DNA from: Monocercomonoides exilis
Lineage: Eukaryota; Preaxostyla; Oxymonadida; Polymastigidae
Direction of reading: 5' to 3'
Assembly: GCA_001643675.2 (NCBI GenBank)
Contig: LSRY02000008.1
Coordinates: forward strand, 629,501-693,500
Length of the DNA: 64,000 nucleotides
The position numbers and the translations under genes are program-made. Positions 1 through 11,946 of the stretch are shown piece after piece (positions within the stretch are counted from its first letter, which is position 1; each line of letters starts with the position of its first letter). Below the pieces are notes generated by a model, which was not told where the DNA came from, made no database searches, and worked only from the letters and a program-made list of their open reading frames with translations.

Positions 1-1045
1 CGCACTGAGTAAATGTGGAGTGCATCACGATGCATTCAGCGATTTTCAATGCATATATTGCACCCCCTCTTGTTGAGGAAGCGTTGCACCTCGTGAATGA
101 ACAATTTTCAACTTTCAGAATGGCTTTTTCATTGTCATGTACATAGAGAGCACCTCCTTGCGAGGATGTGCAATCTTCCCATTCACACAACGAAAATGAT
201 TGACTATTTGTCAAATTCATTTGCCCTTTTTTCTCAAGAGCATTCGTTTCTCTTTTCCCGAAGCTTACAGTTGTGTTTTCACAGACAAATTCATGTGAAG
301 AATACGATCCACTCGAAATCCCTCCTTCAAATGCATTCACACACGAATAAATGAGGCTGTTCTCCATTGAACTTCGAAAGCATGAATGTTTCACATTATG
401 ATCGCTTTTCTTATCAGATTTCACAGACATGTTTCTGAAGGCGCAATTATCAATCTCTTCACTTTTGCTCTTTCCTGACAATGGAAAATTGTCTGAAGAA
501 GATGCAACTAGATTTTCCATGATAGAATTTCTCAAAATAGCAGTATTTGAATAATCCGATGAAAATATGAGACTGGAAGGGTTCAGATTCTTTTGAGAAA
601 TCAAACTCATATTCACCATGCTTATTGACCCACTTTGCAAAAGAAAAGGAGATGTTGATTTTTGGAGCAAATTGCAGGAATCCAACATGACTCTCGACTT
701 TTCAGTAATAAACATCAAAGATGAAAATAAATGTTCAAGTGCCACATTCTTCAGTCCAACTGTAGAATTGGAGAATCCCAAAAATGTGTTTTTCACTGTA
801 GAAAGTCCTGATTGTAATCTTTTCGCTTCAGGCAACGTTTTCTGTTCAAATAGATAAATGTTATCACCCTTTAGTGGAAATTGTGCATCATTTGAGTTTC
901 CTTGACCAAAATAAAGAGAATTATTGAAAAAATAACTGTTCGAAAGAAAACCTTTGTTCTCCAATGCGGATGTTCCAGAGATATCTTGTGCTTCAAATGC
1001 CTTCACAAGGAGCAAGCATGCAAAAAGGAACAAATGCATTCTCAT
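1..1045 (-). CDS. Beta-helix surface protein, partial
   Basis: The reading frame starts at 1045 (codons ATG AGA ATG CAT) and stays open to the left edge, about 348 codons, so the gene is cut by the window. The N-terminus is a typical signal peptide (MRMHL, a hydrophobic stretch, then AFEAQ). The body is rich in Asn, Ser and Cys, with glycine-rich turns such as GGALYVH and GGA, as in right-handed parallel beta-helix (pectin-lyase-like) extracellular proteins. It is the mirror copy of the gene at 30,678 and is closely similar to it, with a rewritten stretch around residues 50-75. I infer a secreted or cell-surface protein. Its ligand is unknown. Confidence 0.75.
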   Translation of the reverse strand, partial: MRMHLFLFACLLLVKAFEAQDISGTSALENKGFLSNSYFFNNSLYFGQGNSNDAQFPLKGDNIYLFEQKTLPEAKRLQSGLSTVKNTFLGFSNSTVGLKNVALEHLFSSLMFITEKSRVMLDSCNLLQKSTSPFLLQSGSISMVNMSLISQKNLNPSSLIFSSDYSNTAILRNSIMENLVASSSDNFPLSGKSKSEEIDNCAFRNMSVKSDKKSDHNVKHSCFRSSMENSLIYSCVNAFEGGISSGSYSSHEFVCENTTVSFGKRETNALEKKGQMNLTNSQSFSLCEWEDCTSSQGGALYVHDNEKAILKVENCSFTRCNASSTRGGAIYALKIAECIVMHSTFTQC

Positions 1046-1934
1046 GCGGAATGATAATAAATTTTGATTTGAAAAATAAAACATTTTCTGAATGATCAAA
1101 AAATCCCTTAATAATTGTTTTCAACACATTTGGTAAAAACAATGTTTTTCTTTTACAATCACTTTGTGGCTTTTTGAAAAACAGTTGATGCATGTCCAAA
1201 GCATGCCACTACTTTGGTTTTTGTCAGGCATGAATTATATGCTGATGCAGATGAAATATTTGCACACAAAAAAATTTAATTTAATAAAACAATTAGTAAA
1301 ATAGGAATTAAACTGAATAAAAGGGGGAAAAAAACCTTTTCAGAAGAAACTGCTGTCCAATAAAGGCTTTCAAAGCAATTAATGCAATGTCAAAACACAT
1401 GCCCCCAAAATTTCACTTTGAGATATGTTGTTTCTAGCTATCAATTGTCACCTCACCCATTGAAATCAAATGGCGAGTCTTTCTTTTCCTCTTCTTTTCC
1501 CTTCTGCTCTTTATACTCTCACCTGTTTTGTCTTTTCACTCAGCTTCGTCTGCGTCTAACCCACAAACATCTAAATTACCTCTTCTTTGTTATTCTTCTC
1601 CCTCTTTCTTGCTTCTTCTCCATAATTAATGCTGACTCATTTTTGCAAACAGCTGATGTTCTGCAATTCAAAAATATCCTTCTCTGCTTTTCTCATTGAG
1701 AAAAGATGTCTCAAAGAAACCATTTGTTCCAATCAAAAGTGAATGTCATGCAAACCTTCTCTGCATATATTCTTGATAAAATCAGAAACATCAAAAATTG
1801 CAAAGAAACATACAAAGGGATCAAACTTGTTTTTTGTTGTCTCTCAAAAAATAAACACATTTTGCAAAATAAAGAAAAATAAAATAAAAATTCTTGAGCT
1901 TTCAATTTTTCCAATTCCACAAATCTTTCATCAT
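1046..1934. other. Upstream region without a supported gene
   Basis: AT-rich sequence upstream of the beta-helix gene. Some short frames (for example 1382-1699, plus) are also open in the mirror copy at 29,992-30,303. Neither strand gives a convincing protein, and no start/splice arrangement is visible. I see no RNA gene. Confidence 0.5.
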
Positions 1935-2434
1935 TCAGAAAAAATAAAAAAAATAATTTTTTACTGCAAACAAGAAAGCATGCATCTTTTCCTTCTCCGT
2001 TAGCCAACCGTTCTCATTGTCAAATTCAAACAGCCTTCTCCGTCTGCCTCTTCTGTCTTCGCAATCTCTTGTTCCTTGCTTTCCATTCTTCATTGGCTCT
2101 GCCTCCATCTCTTTCCTTCTCCTTCTCATCAACCCCTTCCTTTCACTCTCTTTTCCATCTTCTTCTTTCTCTTCATTCGCTTTCTTCCTTGTCCTCCAAC
2201 AATGTTGTCTTTTCTTTCTGTCCAAAGCCTTCCAATGAAAAATCGTTCAACATCACAGCTTTTCTGAAGGATTGTGTGTGTTTGAAATTCAAATAGAAAT
2301 GCCTTCAAATTATCTCGTGCTAAATTATCTAAAAAGGGAAAGATAACGGGAAAGCTAATTGAATTGAATTTACAAATAAATGATTCAAACCTCTCAACAA
2401 CTTCAAAGTTATTGATGCAAAAGTACTGTTTCAA
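1935..2434 (-). CDS. Low-complexity K/E/R-rich candidate exon(s)
   Basis: Two overlapping minus-strand frames (2434-2129 and 2225-1935) are rich in Lys, Arg and Glu and are largely preserved in the mirror arm (29,250-29,757). A possible acceptor (CTTTTTAG) precedes the segment that begins DNLARD in both copies. After that point an indel puts the two arms in different frames, so at least one copy is broken. No family is recognised. It could be a terminal exon of a decayed gene or simply purine-rich low-complexity DNA. Confidence 0.2.
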
Positions 2435-2524
2435 GAATTATTTTTCAATTCAAAGAAACCAATGCATTTTTCGCAAATCCAATAAATTCATAATCAAAAT
2501 GGGAGCATATTCGGAGAAGAATGC

Positions 2525-2972
2525 TTATCGGAATGAAATTGGATGTTGATTTTGGATATTGGCAAAATCAATGAAATAATTTTGGCTTCTCTTGGCAAGA
2601 CAAACATAACACATGGGACAAAAAAAAGGTGACGTTTGAAAAAAAACTAGTGGAGCACTCAAAGGCATTCTCTGTCGACGCGGATGACGTTTGTTGCGTT
2701 TTGACGAAATGATCAGCATCTCCTCCGCTGTTTGCAACAATTTGGCTCTTGCAGATGAAAAGGTTCCCACTGCTGAAGCGTGTGTTGGACGTATTGTCAT
2801 TCTTCCGAATTTTGTTTGTTCTGGCTGTTGAGCTGTCTGGATGAATGTGTATTCGATAATGCTCCCTCCTTTCAAAAAAAGCCTCCCTTGTTATATTTTC
2901 CCCTCCGCATCTCCATCGCATGCAAAGAGCAGAGTAGTTCTTGCCCTTTCCTTTTCGATGCTGAACTTGCAA
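2525..2972 (-). CDS. Unrecognised small ORF conserved in both arms
   Basis: Two overlapping minus-strand frames (2972-2568 and 2875-2525) remain open in both palindrome arms; the mirror copy is at 28,724-29,243. The frame containing the stretch ASAVGTFSSARAKLLQTAEE looks the more protein-like of the two. Amino-acid changes between the arms occur in both frames, so conservation does not decide which one is coding. No domain, signal peptide or membrane helix is evident. It could be one exon of a spliced gene or a remnant. Confidence 0.25.
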
Positions 2973-5494
2973 TAAGGTTTTATTTGGATTTTACAGTTAT
3001 CAAAGCATCTGTTATGGTTGCACAAATAATAAAAACTCAACATAAGCAAATATTTCATTGTAAATTTTTTCGACTTATTAACGCATTTGTGTGCAACGAC
3101 TTTATTACAGTTATGCAAATTGCTCTTGCCTTTAAGAAGAATGATTTGAATTAATCAATAATTAATTTTTGAGAATAATGTCTTTTCAAAATATCATATC
3201 AACTTGTTTCATGAAAAAGGACAAAAATTTATTTGTTATTTTTGAATACTTGGAATAAGATATTATATTCTTCGAAGGATTATGAAGTTCATTGTTTTCT
3301 ATTGTTTGAGATTTGAAAAAAAGAAATTGTAATTAATAGAAACAAATGTTTAAAATGTGACAAATTCAAAATGGAAATTTTTTAGGATTTTCAAAAAAAT
3401 AAGTGGTGAGATTTTTTGAAATATGAATTTCGAATAAGTCGTTTTCATTCATTTTTTGTTTGTCCACTTGTTTGAAAGTTTCAGATTCCTTTTCAACATA
3501 AAAATGTGCAAAATGAAGAACTGAATGAAGTGAATTTTAAAAATGATTTTTAAACAAAAGTCAACAATCGGAAGAAGTGAAGAACAAAAATTAGGGATAA
3601 TGGTCATTTTTTGAGAATGAAGAAAAAATTTGGTTCTTTTCTTGTTTTTATTTTTTCTCCTTTTTAACGCTTATTCATAAGTTCATTTCAAAGTCGAAAC
3701 CCTATCCAGTCACATCGATAACGATCAATATCGGATATCAGCACATCATTCTGTGAACAAACATTTTTTTGACACATTCTAATAAATTTCCCATCTCATA
3801 GAATCACAAAGAAATTTTTTTTTCAAAAAATACACTTTTCAAAAAAAAAAATGGTTCTTATTTCAATGGGAAATAAGTTTTTCATCAAAGACTTCAAATT
3901 TTCTAATAAATGATTTTGTCACTCTAAATGAAATGAGAAAACTCAAAAAAATAGTTATTTCCAAAATTTCAAAACGTAAATTTTACAAGAATTTCAGGAA
4001 TATCAAAAAAATTTGAAAGATAAATTATTGATCATAAATATCAGTGTTGGAACTCTCTGTTTCGAACAATTTGGGATATTATCACAATCGGACATTTTCA
4101 CAAAAAGTTGAGCAAAACCCGAAAGAATTTCATCCTGTTTCAATAATTTCATTTGGAATAATAGTCAATAATCACATTCAATTTGATTCATCAAACAAAA
4201 AATATGGATCATTCATTTTGAGTGCTTGCTCAAAAAATATCCAAAATGGTTCAAAGGCAATCAGACAATTGAATAATATTTTTGTAAAAAATATCATTTG
4301 TTTCATATTCGGGTGAATAAAAATATCGGATATTTTAAAAGAATTTCACTTCAGGCACATCACATTTTGTTTAAATTGGAATATTTCATAAATAATGATA
4401 TTTATTCAATTCATATGTAATTTCGTTGGCCGGAACAAGAATCAGATAAAAATGCGCTATATTTTTATTTCCTCAGAAAATTGAACAAATGTGATTTTTC
4501 CAAAATAATATTTTTTTGGATAAAAGAAAAAAAAAACTTATTTGAAATACTCACTTTTTGTTTGTGCAAACTTTTTATTTTTTTTCCCCAACAAAATAAA
4601 TAAAATCAAATTAATATCTTTTATTAAGTGCACATTGCCATATTATATTATAATTTTTGAAATCTTCACATTTTTCCATGTGTTGAAATATGGCTGATCC
4701 TTTTTGAAATCATGTTTTTTCTGTAAAAATATTTGGTTTGAAAATATGTTTTGCATATTTGTCAGTGAACATATTAAAGTGATAACACCGTCTTCAAAAA
4801 AAAATGTCATTAATGCATTTTAAAAATGTGCTTCATTAAACAATTGCAATTTAAAAAATACTGGAATAATAATATTCAATTCATTGACAAACGAAATATA
4901 AAAATTCGATACCCCGAAAAAAGTTATGATTACAAAAATAATCACCCATTTTCAAAGACACGTTCTTTTTGAAAATAATCACACACATGTTTATCAATGA
5001 TTTCACAGGTGCTTCTCTTCAAGTTCGCATATGCGCGGAAAAAAAATCGATATTTTTAACAAATAATTGAAAAAATAAAGTCAATATGGTTCTTCTCATA
5101 CAAATTTTTATTGTCATTCTTTTCAAAAAAAGTGTCAAAAAACTGTTCAAGATAATTGTTGAATTAACTAAACAAGAAAAAATAGTTGAAATTTAGAAGA
5201 AAAGAAATAAAGATATAGTTTTTCATATTTGATTAATACAAACCAATCAAATAAATAAATGCAGCAACAGAAAAAACCAATATTAATTTGGAACACACTT
5301 GATTAATTCAGATGATGTTCGTATTTGAACCTTTCAGAAAATTATCAACGGTCGAATTTTTCCTTGCAGAATTATCTGTTGAGAAATCCATGAAGAGCTT
5401 TTTAAAGGATTGTTTTCCATTTTGCGAAATGATGGAAAAAGAAAGAACAACTTTTGAGTTAAAAAAAAAAAAAAAATCGAAACATCTCATTTCT
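2973..5494. other. AT-rich 2.5-kb stretch without genes
   Basis: Very AT-rich, full of A and T runs, with no long frame. The mirror stretch is 26,230-28,723, where it is clearly homologous, with many scattered changes and small indels. The short frame at 4044-4316 is also partly open in the mirror, but its composition is that of AT-rich noncoding DNA. I see no RNA gene. Confidence 0.6.
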
Positions 5495-6959
5495 TTAAGC
5501 ATTCACAAAATAGTCTGAAATATTCAACGACAGTCCATGATAATATTGTCTGTTGAAAAAAATAAAAATTTCATGAAAGCTTGTGATGGTATCTTCGTAT
5601 CCTTCTTCTTCCATCTTTTCCAAAAACTCTTTTTTTGTTGCCTTTCTTTTCGCTTCGTAAGTTGTGTGATCTTTCTTTTCTTTCAATCGAATTGAAAGCT
5701 CAATGAAAAATACCAAGAATTCATATGTTTCATATTTATTCAATGTTTGTAGCTGCATCTTCTCCAAAACTGCATTAACAGCTCCTCCTTTCAATAAGAC
5801 GTCAATTTCTATCGCTTTATTATCTGCTATTTTTTTCAATAAATGAATGCATTGAAGGTACACTTCTCTGTAATTATCCTTAGCTGCCAGAAATACCCGA
5901 ACAATACAGTTTAAAAGTCCGACAAATTCTTCATTCCACATTGTGCAATAGAGAAAATAACGTTCCAAGGTTTTAAGCCATCTCAATAAAACAAGCTCTT
6001 CTTTCGTTTCTCTTCCTCTTTCTTCTTCTTTTCTCTTCCAATCCACACTTTTCATCAGCTCTTCTAATTCTCTTGCTGCTTCTCTCGCAAAATGCAGTTC
6101 ATTCACAATTACCCCTTCAAAGCAATCGTAGTATGGTAATCCGTTTACCAAAAACTGCCAAGATGATTGACATGCAAGTCGAGTCAGATTGTTGTGTTTT
6201 TGATGATAAAGGATAATCTCTTTGATCTTATAACGATACAGTTCATAATCCAATATCTTATCAAAAAATTAGAAAAAATAAGCAGAATCAATTCAACAAA
6301 GAGAGAAAAGAAAAATCATACAAAACATTTCCCAATGTGACATATAGCAAACAACGCCATTTCTATTTCCTTTTGAGTTTCCTTGTTTCTCTTCTTGCTC
6401 GATGCAGCTTTCAGAAGGCACTGTACACAGATTGAAATCAATTCCTTTGAGAAGAAGGTACTTATACAACCGTAACTTTTACAAAGATCAACCAGAAGCC
6501 TTTCATCCTTATCTTCTGTCTTTTCTTTTTCATTTATAATCATTTTCTCAAATCTTTTGCACAACAAAGATTTTTCAAAGCATCGATTCCACACATTTTT
6601 CAGCTCATAGCAATGCCCGATTTGCTTCAACAGAAAAATCACATTTCTCATCGAAAGTTTCTCTACTTTAATTATTACGTCCATTTCATCGAACATTTCT
6701 TTTGTGAAGACAGATTCAAATTCTTCTTCCTCCATTTCATCAATTATTTCATTCATTTCAAGGATTTTCTGTCTTTGTGCATTCTCATCGCAACGCCCCA
6801 GCTCACGAAGAAATTCTTCGAAAATTATAAAATAACAAACAGAATTGGGCTTTCAAATCACAGAATCATGAACAAACCTGAAAAATGCTCATTTGATGAC
6901 TTCTTTTTGCGTTCATCGATAGATTTATTATTAGCTCGAAAATCCTTTCTGTTTATCAT
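5495..6959 (-). CDS. Spliced multigene-family protein (gene B, left copy)
   Basis: Three exons on the minus strand: 6878-6959, 6322-6815 and 5495-6256. Introns are 6816-6877 (GTTTGT...GAAG, 62 bp) and 6257-6321 (GTATGA...TAAG, 65 bp). The exons add up to 446 codons with consistent phases (1, then 0), giving 445 aa. Exon 1 encodes a short basic start. Exon 2 encodes an acidic helical region, and exon 3 carries the conserved VNELHFAREAARELEEL motif, a W near VDWKR, LLKGGAVNAVLEKMQ and the ending EEGYEDTITSFHEIF. The helical, Leu/Glu-rich make-up suggests an alpha-solenoid-like fold, but no known domain is recognised. The same family occurs at 10,519, 20,999, 24,762, 41,325 (dead) and 62,985. 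Function unknown; no signal peptide or membrane helix. Confidence 0.82.
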
Positions 6960-8080
6960 GTTCAGTGAATAACATGTTCATATTCATTCTTTTCTCAATA
7001 AAACAAACGAAAAATTCAAACATCATTTGTTTTCTTTCAAGAAGCAAATGCAACTTCAACACAAATCGCTTTGTTTTTTAATATAATTGTTTTTGCAATA
7101 AAAGTTCAATGAGACAGCAGAGCTCCACTGAATGGGAAAGATTGGAAAACCTTTTGTTTCTGATTGATCAAACCAACAGAAATTCATTATGATGATATTT
7201 TCCTTTGTCTTTTTTCATTTTGAAGCAAATGCATTCTGAGATTGGAATTGCAATCGCTTCTAAGATGCAAATGAAATTCTTCTAATATGAAAATAGAAAC
7301 GGGCAAATAAAACGATTCTTGAGGAAAAAATATTTTTCTCATTTGGATTCATCAATTCTGACTGAAACAAGGAGAACAAATGTTTGCACACCTTAACAAT
7401 GTTATCTATTTTCAGTTTGCCTTCTTTTTAACTTTCTTATAAAAATGACTCGTTGAACTGTTGAAGATGAAAGAATTTAACAGTCAAAATAGATAAGAAG
7501 AACAAAAGAAAAGGGCAATTGTGTCAAAAGGATGCAAATGCAGAACAAACTAATTTGGAGAAAGAACCGAACAAAAATTCATCAAGCCCAAAATGACATT
7601 TTGGAACTTGGAAATAAGTGAAAAAAGTTTTATTTGAGAGACCAACTCCAACAACAAAGCTTTTCATTTTGAAAATCAGACAAAGACGCAACAAAAGAAG
7701 AAGCAGAAAATGACCTTTTTTTAACTGCGAATTGTTTTGCAAATTCAACAGAAAAGCCATTTTTTTTAGACAGAACGAGACTGAAAAAAGGAAACAGCAA
7801 AAGCAACTTGGCCTTGAGAAACATAAATGCCACACACAAATCGCCATTTCTTAATTTGGGCGAAAACAATGAACAGTCTTCAATGGAAGGAATTCGTCTT
7901 TCTTTTTTTGAATCGCATTCAGCCTGAATGAAGGGAGTGTCAAGTTCATTGATTCATGTTCTGATGATATTGTCTGCACCGATGAAAGAAAAATCGAATT
8001 ATTCGATTTGTCTTGTTTGATTGAGCATTTCATGTTCAGTTGAATTCAATAGAACAGCTGAATGAATGAACGATGTCTCA
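6960..8080. other. Intergenic, no supported gene
   Basis: Upstream region of gene B. Short frames at 7524-8033 (minus) are hydrophobic and AT-driven; the mirror region (23,641-24,761) keeps only parts of them open. I find no convincing exon, tRNA or repeat other than its mirror copy. Confidence 0.5.
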
Positions 8081-9052
8081 TCAATTGTCCATTTTATTTC
8101 TGTATTCAACATGACTTTCCAACAGAAAAGCCTTCTTCTTCTTCTGTGTATCTTCTTTAAATCCCAATGAATGTATTGCCAACCTCATCGTCATCGCTTT
8201 CTTCACCTTCTTCTTCCTCTTCTTCCTCTTCTTCTCCTTCACCTTCATTTCCCTCTTCCTCTTCTTCTTCAACAACTTTTCCATCAATCTCTTCGAAGAC
8301 CCTTCAAATTCTTCAAATTCTTCATTTTCTTCAAATTCTGTTTCTCCGAAGACAATTTCTCCGAACCCATTATATAATTCTCTTCTTCATCCCTCAAAAT
8401 ATCCATCGAGCCATCTTTTGCAGTTTGCCTGCAAAAAACCCAGCAATTTTGATCGAATTTCCCATTTTTCGTCTTCTTTGCCAATTCAAAACGAAATTGA
8501 AGAATGCAAATTTTATCCTCTTTTCGCAATCAATGTGAAACCTATTTGTATTTCATCTGTTCATTCTACTTCTTCTCATTTCATTTCTTCTTCTTCCTCT
8601 CATTTCTTTCCTTTCTTTCCTTTTCCTTTCCTTTTTCTTTCCTTTTCAATTTGTTTCCTCTGCAGTTCTGCCATTGCAACAAATCTCCAACCTTCATTTG
8701 CTTCTGATTGGAGCAGTCTTTTGCTTTTCTTGTGTTGTCGCCATTCGACTTCACAGCTGAATCGCCTGTGATGTTACAATCAACCGTCAGACATTTCAGA
8801 AATAGAACTGTTTTAATTTGACTGCCCAACAACAACAACAGCTGATCCTGTCTCCCTCACACAAACAATTGAATCCTCCTTCTCATTGCATGAGCTGCCA
8901 CACGCTGTGGAAGCTCCCTCACATTTGAAAAAATAATATTTTTGCATCAATAATTGTTGCAATACTGGAAAGAAGATGAAAGAACACAGTGATGCTTCAT
9001 TCAACTTGTTGGCACACACAAGAATCAGCAGAGCGAACTCAACCAGTTCCAT
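8081..9052 (-). pseudogene. Degenerate coding segments of unknown family
   Basis: Minus-strand pieces with protein-like composition are shared with the mirror arm (22,461-23,640): a segment containing CEGASTACGSSC and DSIVCVRET (9052-8813), a segment with VDCNITGDSAVKSNGD (8838-8581), then Glu/Lys-rich sequence and a piece rewritten by trinucleotide expansions. They lie in different frames, with no splice sites that join them convincingly. I take this as a gene already decayed or partly rearranged before or after the inverted duplication. A multi-exon gene cannot be excluded. Confidence 0.35.
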
Positions 9053-9268
9053 AAAAAATGTTCGATTGAAAGCAGAATCTGATGAAATTCTCCATTTTTT
9101 TTATAAAAAAGCCATTTCTTATTTGAAAGCCGCAACGCAAGATAAACACAGGCCAACAGCATTGCAACCAGAAATAAACAAATAAATCAAACAGTCTTCA
9201 GAGAAATTGTCCACTCTCAATGTTTGTCTGAGAAAACATGGCCGTCTTGTCTAACGTTTGCAAACACC

Positions 9269-9856
9269 TCAGCGCACCCAATGCGAAGCAGCACAGCCCT
9301 TACAAATCAACACCACATCGATGCCACACAAATGAAGCATAGCAATAAAATCTCTGGATGGCTGCGCTTGAAGAGGCTGATCAAAAATATTCTGTATTTT
9401 TTCTGCAGTTGCCTGTGACGTCGAAGAAAGCAAATTTCGAATGATAATCACCTTGATTGCTCAATATGGCTGTCCCTTCGAAGAATGAATTTCAAATGTA
9501 GTTGGCTTGAATGTTGTTCAACTGCCAGCAAATATTCGACAATTAGATGTCTCGTAGTTGGCGTTTCTCCACTCTTTTGAAGCAAAAGCGGAATCAGAAA
9601 TAGAATTAAGTTGCTTTCCGTGCCTGCCTGGCACAGTCCGAGGAACAGGAAAACCTTATAAATAAAACCGATATTTTGGGGTTCTCCTTTTTTTCGTTGA
9701 ATTCTTGCCTTTTTTTGGGATAAATATCCTTCCCTTGATATTGCCAGCCACTTTCCTTTCCAAAAATTCCGCAAGCTGCTCCACTGTATTAAATTCCAAA
9801 ATGCTATATAATTTTGTGCAGATTTTGTCCTTCACAGAATTCCATCCATAAATCAA
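9269..9856 (-). pseudogene. Decayed helical-repeat-like gene, left copy
   Basis: Three minus-strand segments read as one protein if small frame changes are allowed: 9856-9656 (IYGWNSVKDKICTKLYS...), about 9680-9448 (LGLCQAGTESN...), and 9451-9269 (QATAEKIQNIFDQPLQAQPS, ending at a stop after ASHWVR). The last 60 residues are nearly identical to the mirror copy at 22,177-22,359. The Leu-rich helical pattern resembles HEAT/ARM-type solenoids, but no specific family is recognised. Frame breaks without good splice sites suggest a pseudogene. Confidence 0.42.
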
Positions 9857-10518
9857 TATTCAACAAAACTTCAGTTGAATTTGTTTTCATCTCTTGCTCC
9901 AATCTAAAAATCGTATATCTTGTGTAACTTCATTTGTCTCCAAATGGCTATATAATAATCTGTTCCGTTCTCATCGTGTTGCTCCACAACGCAGGGATTG
10001 GCCATTTCAACAATAACTCACATTCCTGCACTTTGGAGAGGATACAGACGGAAATATCTTCACAATCAATAGAAAAATAAAAATTACATGCATGATGTCT
10101 TTTTGTGTTATTGATGAAATTGTTGTATTACGTTGGCCATCCAATTTCCTATTATCATCAGATAGAATTTCAAAAATATTGCATCTCCATCATTGTCCGT
10201 TTTTTCCACGGGAGATTATGTTTGTAATTCTGCAGGTTAATTTCATTCATCAACTTTCATTTCGCAAATTGATATTCCAGTTCAAATAATGCTTTTCAAT
10301 CATTGAATCCATAACAAATAAAAGAAAGAACACAAAACTTCTCTTTTTCTTCGAAATTACTTGCCAAAGATAATATACGAAGGATGCCGATGTGAGTGCA
10401 CGCACTTTGACTTCCATTTGAGTTTATATTTTTCTCCAATTTCCTCTGCCCAAACATTCGCGTTTTCAATGTGAATGGCAAAACTGCATTGTGTTCTGGA
10501 CACAATGAACTTTAAAAA
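9857..10518. other. Intergenic between decayed gene and gene C
   Basis: Alignable with the right arm (21,000-21,773) but strongly diverged. For example, both carry a MSFCVIDEIV-type frame that then differs. It probably contains the promoter of gene C. No motif can be named. Confidence 0.45.
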
Positions 10519-11946
10519 ATGCAGGAGACGCAAAACGAAAAAAAATACAAAAGTTTGCAAATATTGTTGCTTCTTGGTCTTGTTTGCGATGATTTTTTCT
10601 TTATTTTCATTTTTTATTGAAGGATTGCTTTCAGAGCTTGAAGATTGCACCGAAATTGAGCAGAAAGTCAAAATTGAAGAAATGAGAGAAGTGATGAACG
10701 AGAAGGATGATGAAGAATTCAGATCTATTTTCACAAAAGAAATATTCAACAAAATATCCATAAAGATTGAAGAAAAGAAAATGTCAATGGATAATGCAAT
10801 TATGCTGCTGAAGCATGTTGGTTATTACAAAGCATTGAAAAAAATATCCAAACTGAACTTTAACGGAACTTCGTTGGACTATATATTTGCGAGGATGATT
10901 TTATATAAAGCGACGAAAAATGAAGAAAAAAACGAAAAGCTTCTGATAGATCTCTGCAAATGCTTTGCTTTGTTGAAAGATGGAGTGATTTCACCGGAAT
11001 TGCTTTCAATCTGCGTGCCTTGTCTTCTGAAAAATGCTTTGATGAAAGACAAAAGAGAAGAAACACAAAAAGAAGTGGAAATTGCTTTGCTGGGTTTGAG
11101 CGATATGGGATATTGTGTATGAGCACTTCTTTTTCATTTTTGTTATGTTTTTTACCCTTTATTTCTAATCAGTATTTTAGGCAAGAACTGTATTTGAAAG
11201 AAATTATAGAAATCATTAAGCATCAACAGAAACACAGAAATCTCACAAAACTTGCCTATCAATCTGCTTGGAAATTCTTTATATACATATATTCCAATGA
11301 TTACATCTTGAAAGATATGATTGTGAATGAGCTGCATTTCGGAAGGGAAGCAGCAAGAGAATTGAATGAACTCACAAGAAATGTGAATTGGAAGAAGAAA
11401 AAAGAGGAAATGAGCAAAGAAGAAGCGAAAGATGAGTTTATATTGATGAGATGGCTCGATGCTATTAATTATTACAATTCCTTTTGCAAATTGTGGAACG
11501 AAGAATGTGTTGAACTGATAGGAAGCGTTGTTCGGGTATTTCGAGCGGCAAAGGATAATCACAGCGTTATTAGCAATCAATGCATTTATCCCTTGAGAAA
11601 TGCAACAGAAAATAGAGTTGTGAAAGTTGATGAGTTGTTGAAAGGAGGAGCTGTTGAAGCTGTTTTGGAGGAGATGCAGGGACGAACAGTGGATGACGGA
11701 ATGTTATTTAATTGCTTGCAATTCTTTACGAATGTTTCGGAAAAATTGAAAGAAAAGGAGAAAGATGAAAAGGAAAAGGTTAAAAGAAAGGCAATCAAAA
11801 GAAAGATATTTGAAAAGATGGAAGAAGAAGGATATGAAGATACCATAACAAGTTTTTATGGAATATTTGATTTTCTTAACAGAAATTTGTCTTTACCTTT
11901 TAATGAGTTATCTTTTAATATTTCTGGTTATTTTGTTTATGTTTGA
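10519..11946 (+). CDS. Spliced multigene-family protein (gene C, left copy)
   Basis: Three exons: 10,519-10,552 (short, MQETQNEKKYK), 10,623-11,116 and 11,173-11,946. Introns are 10,553-10,622 (GTTTGC...GAAG) and 11,117-11,172 (GTATGA...TCAG). Exon 2 is 494 nt, the same length as exon 2 of both gene B copies, and the phases match. A downstream TTTTAG acceptor at 11,180 would break the frame, so the TCAG acceptor is chosen. Exon 3 holds the family motif VNELHFGREAARELNEL, then LLKGGAVEAVLEEMQ and EEGYEDTITSFYGIF. It is transcribed toward the palindrome axis. Function unknown, probably soluble and helical. Exon 3 and the second half of exon 2 are identical to the mirror copy; the first 40 codons of exon 2 are not. 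Confidence 0.82.

Noticed and set aside
993-1199. Conserved 68-codon minus ORF (and mirror 30,524-30,730)
   Set aside because: It overlaps the signal-peptide start of the beta-helix gene in another frame and is conserved only because the arms are.
10475-11122. Single 215-codon ORF with a hydrophobic stretch (FLVLFAMIFSLFSFFIEG)
   Set aside because: The apparent membrane segment is the T-rich intron 10,553-10,622 read through. Exon lengths and phases match the paralogs only when it is removed.
10960-11172. 5' part of the 328-codon ORF ending at 11,946
   Set aside because: The first 70 codons are exon 2 in the wrong frame plus intron; only the part from 11,173 is coding.
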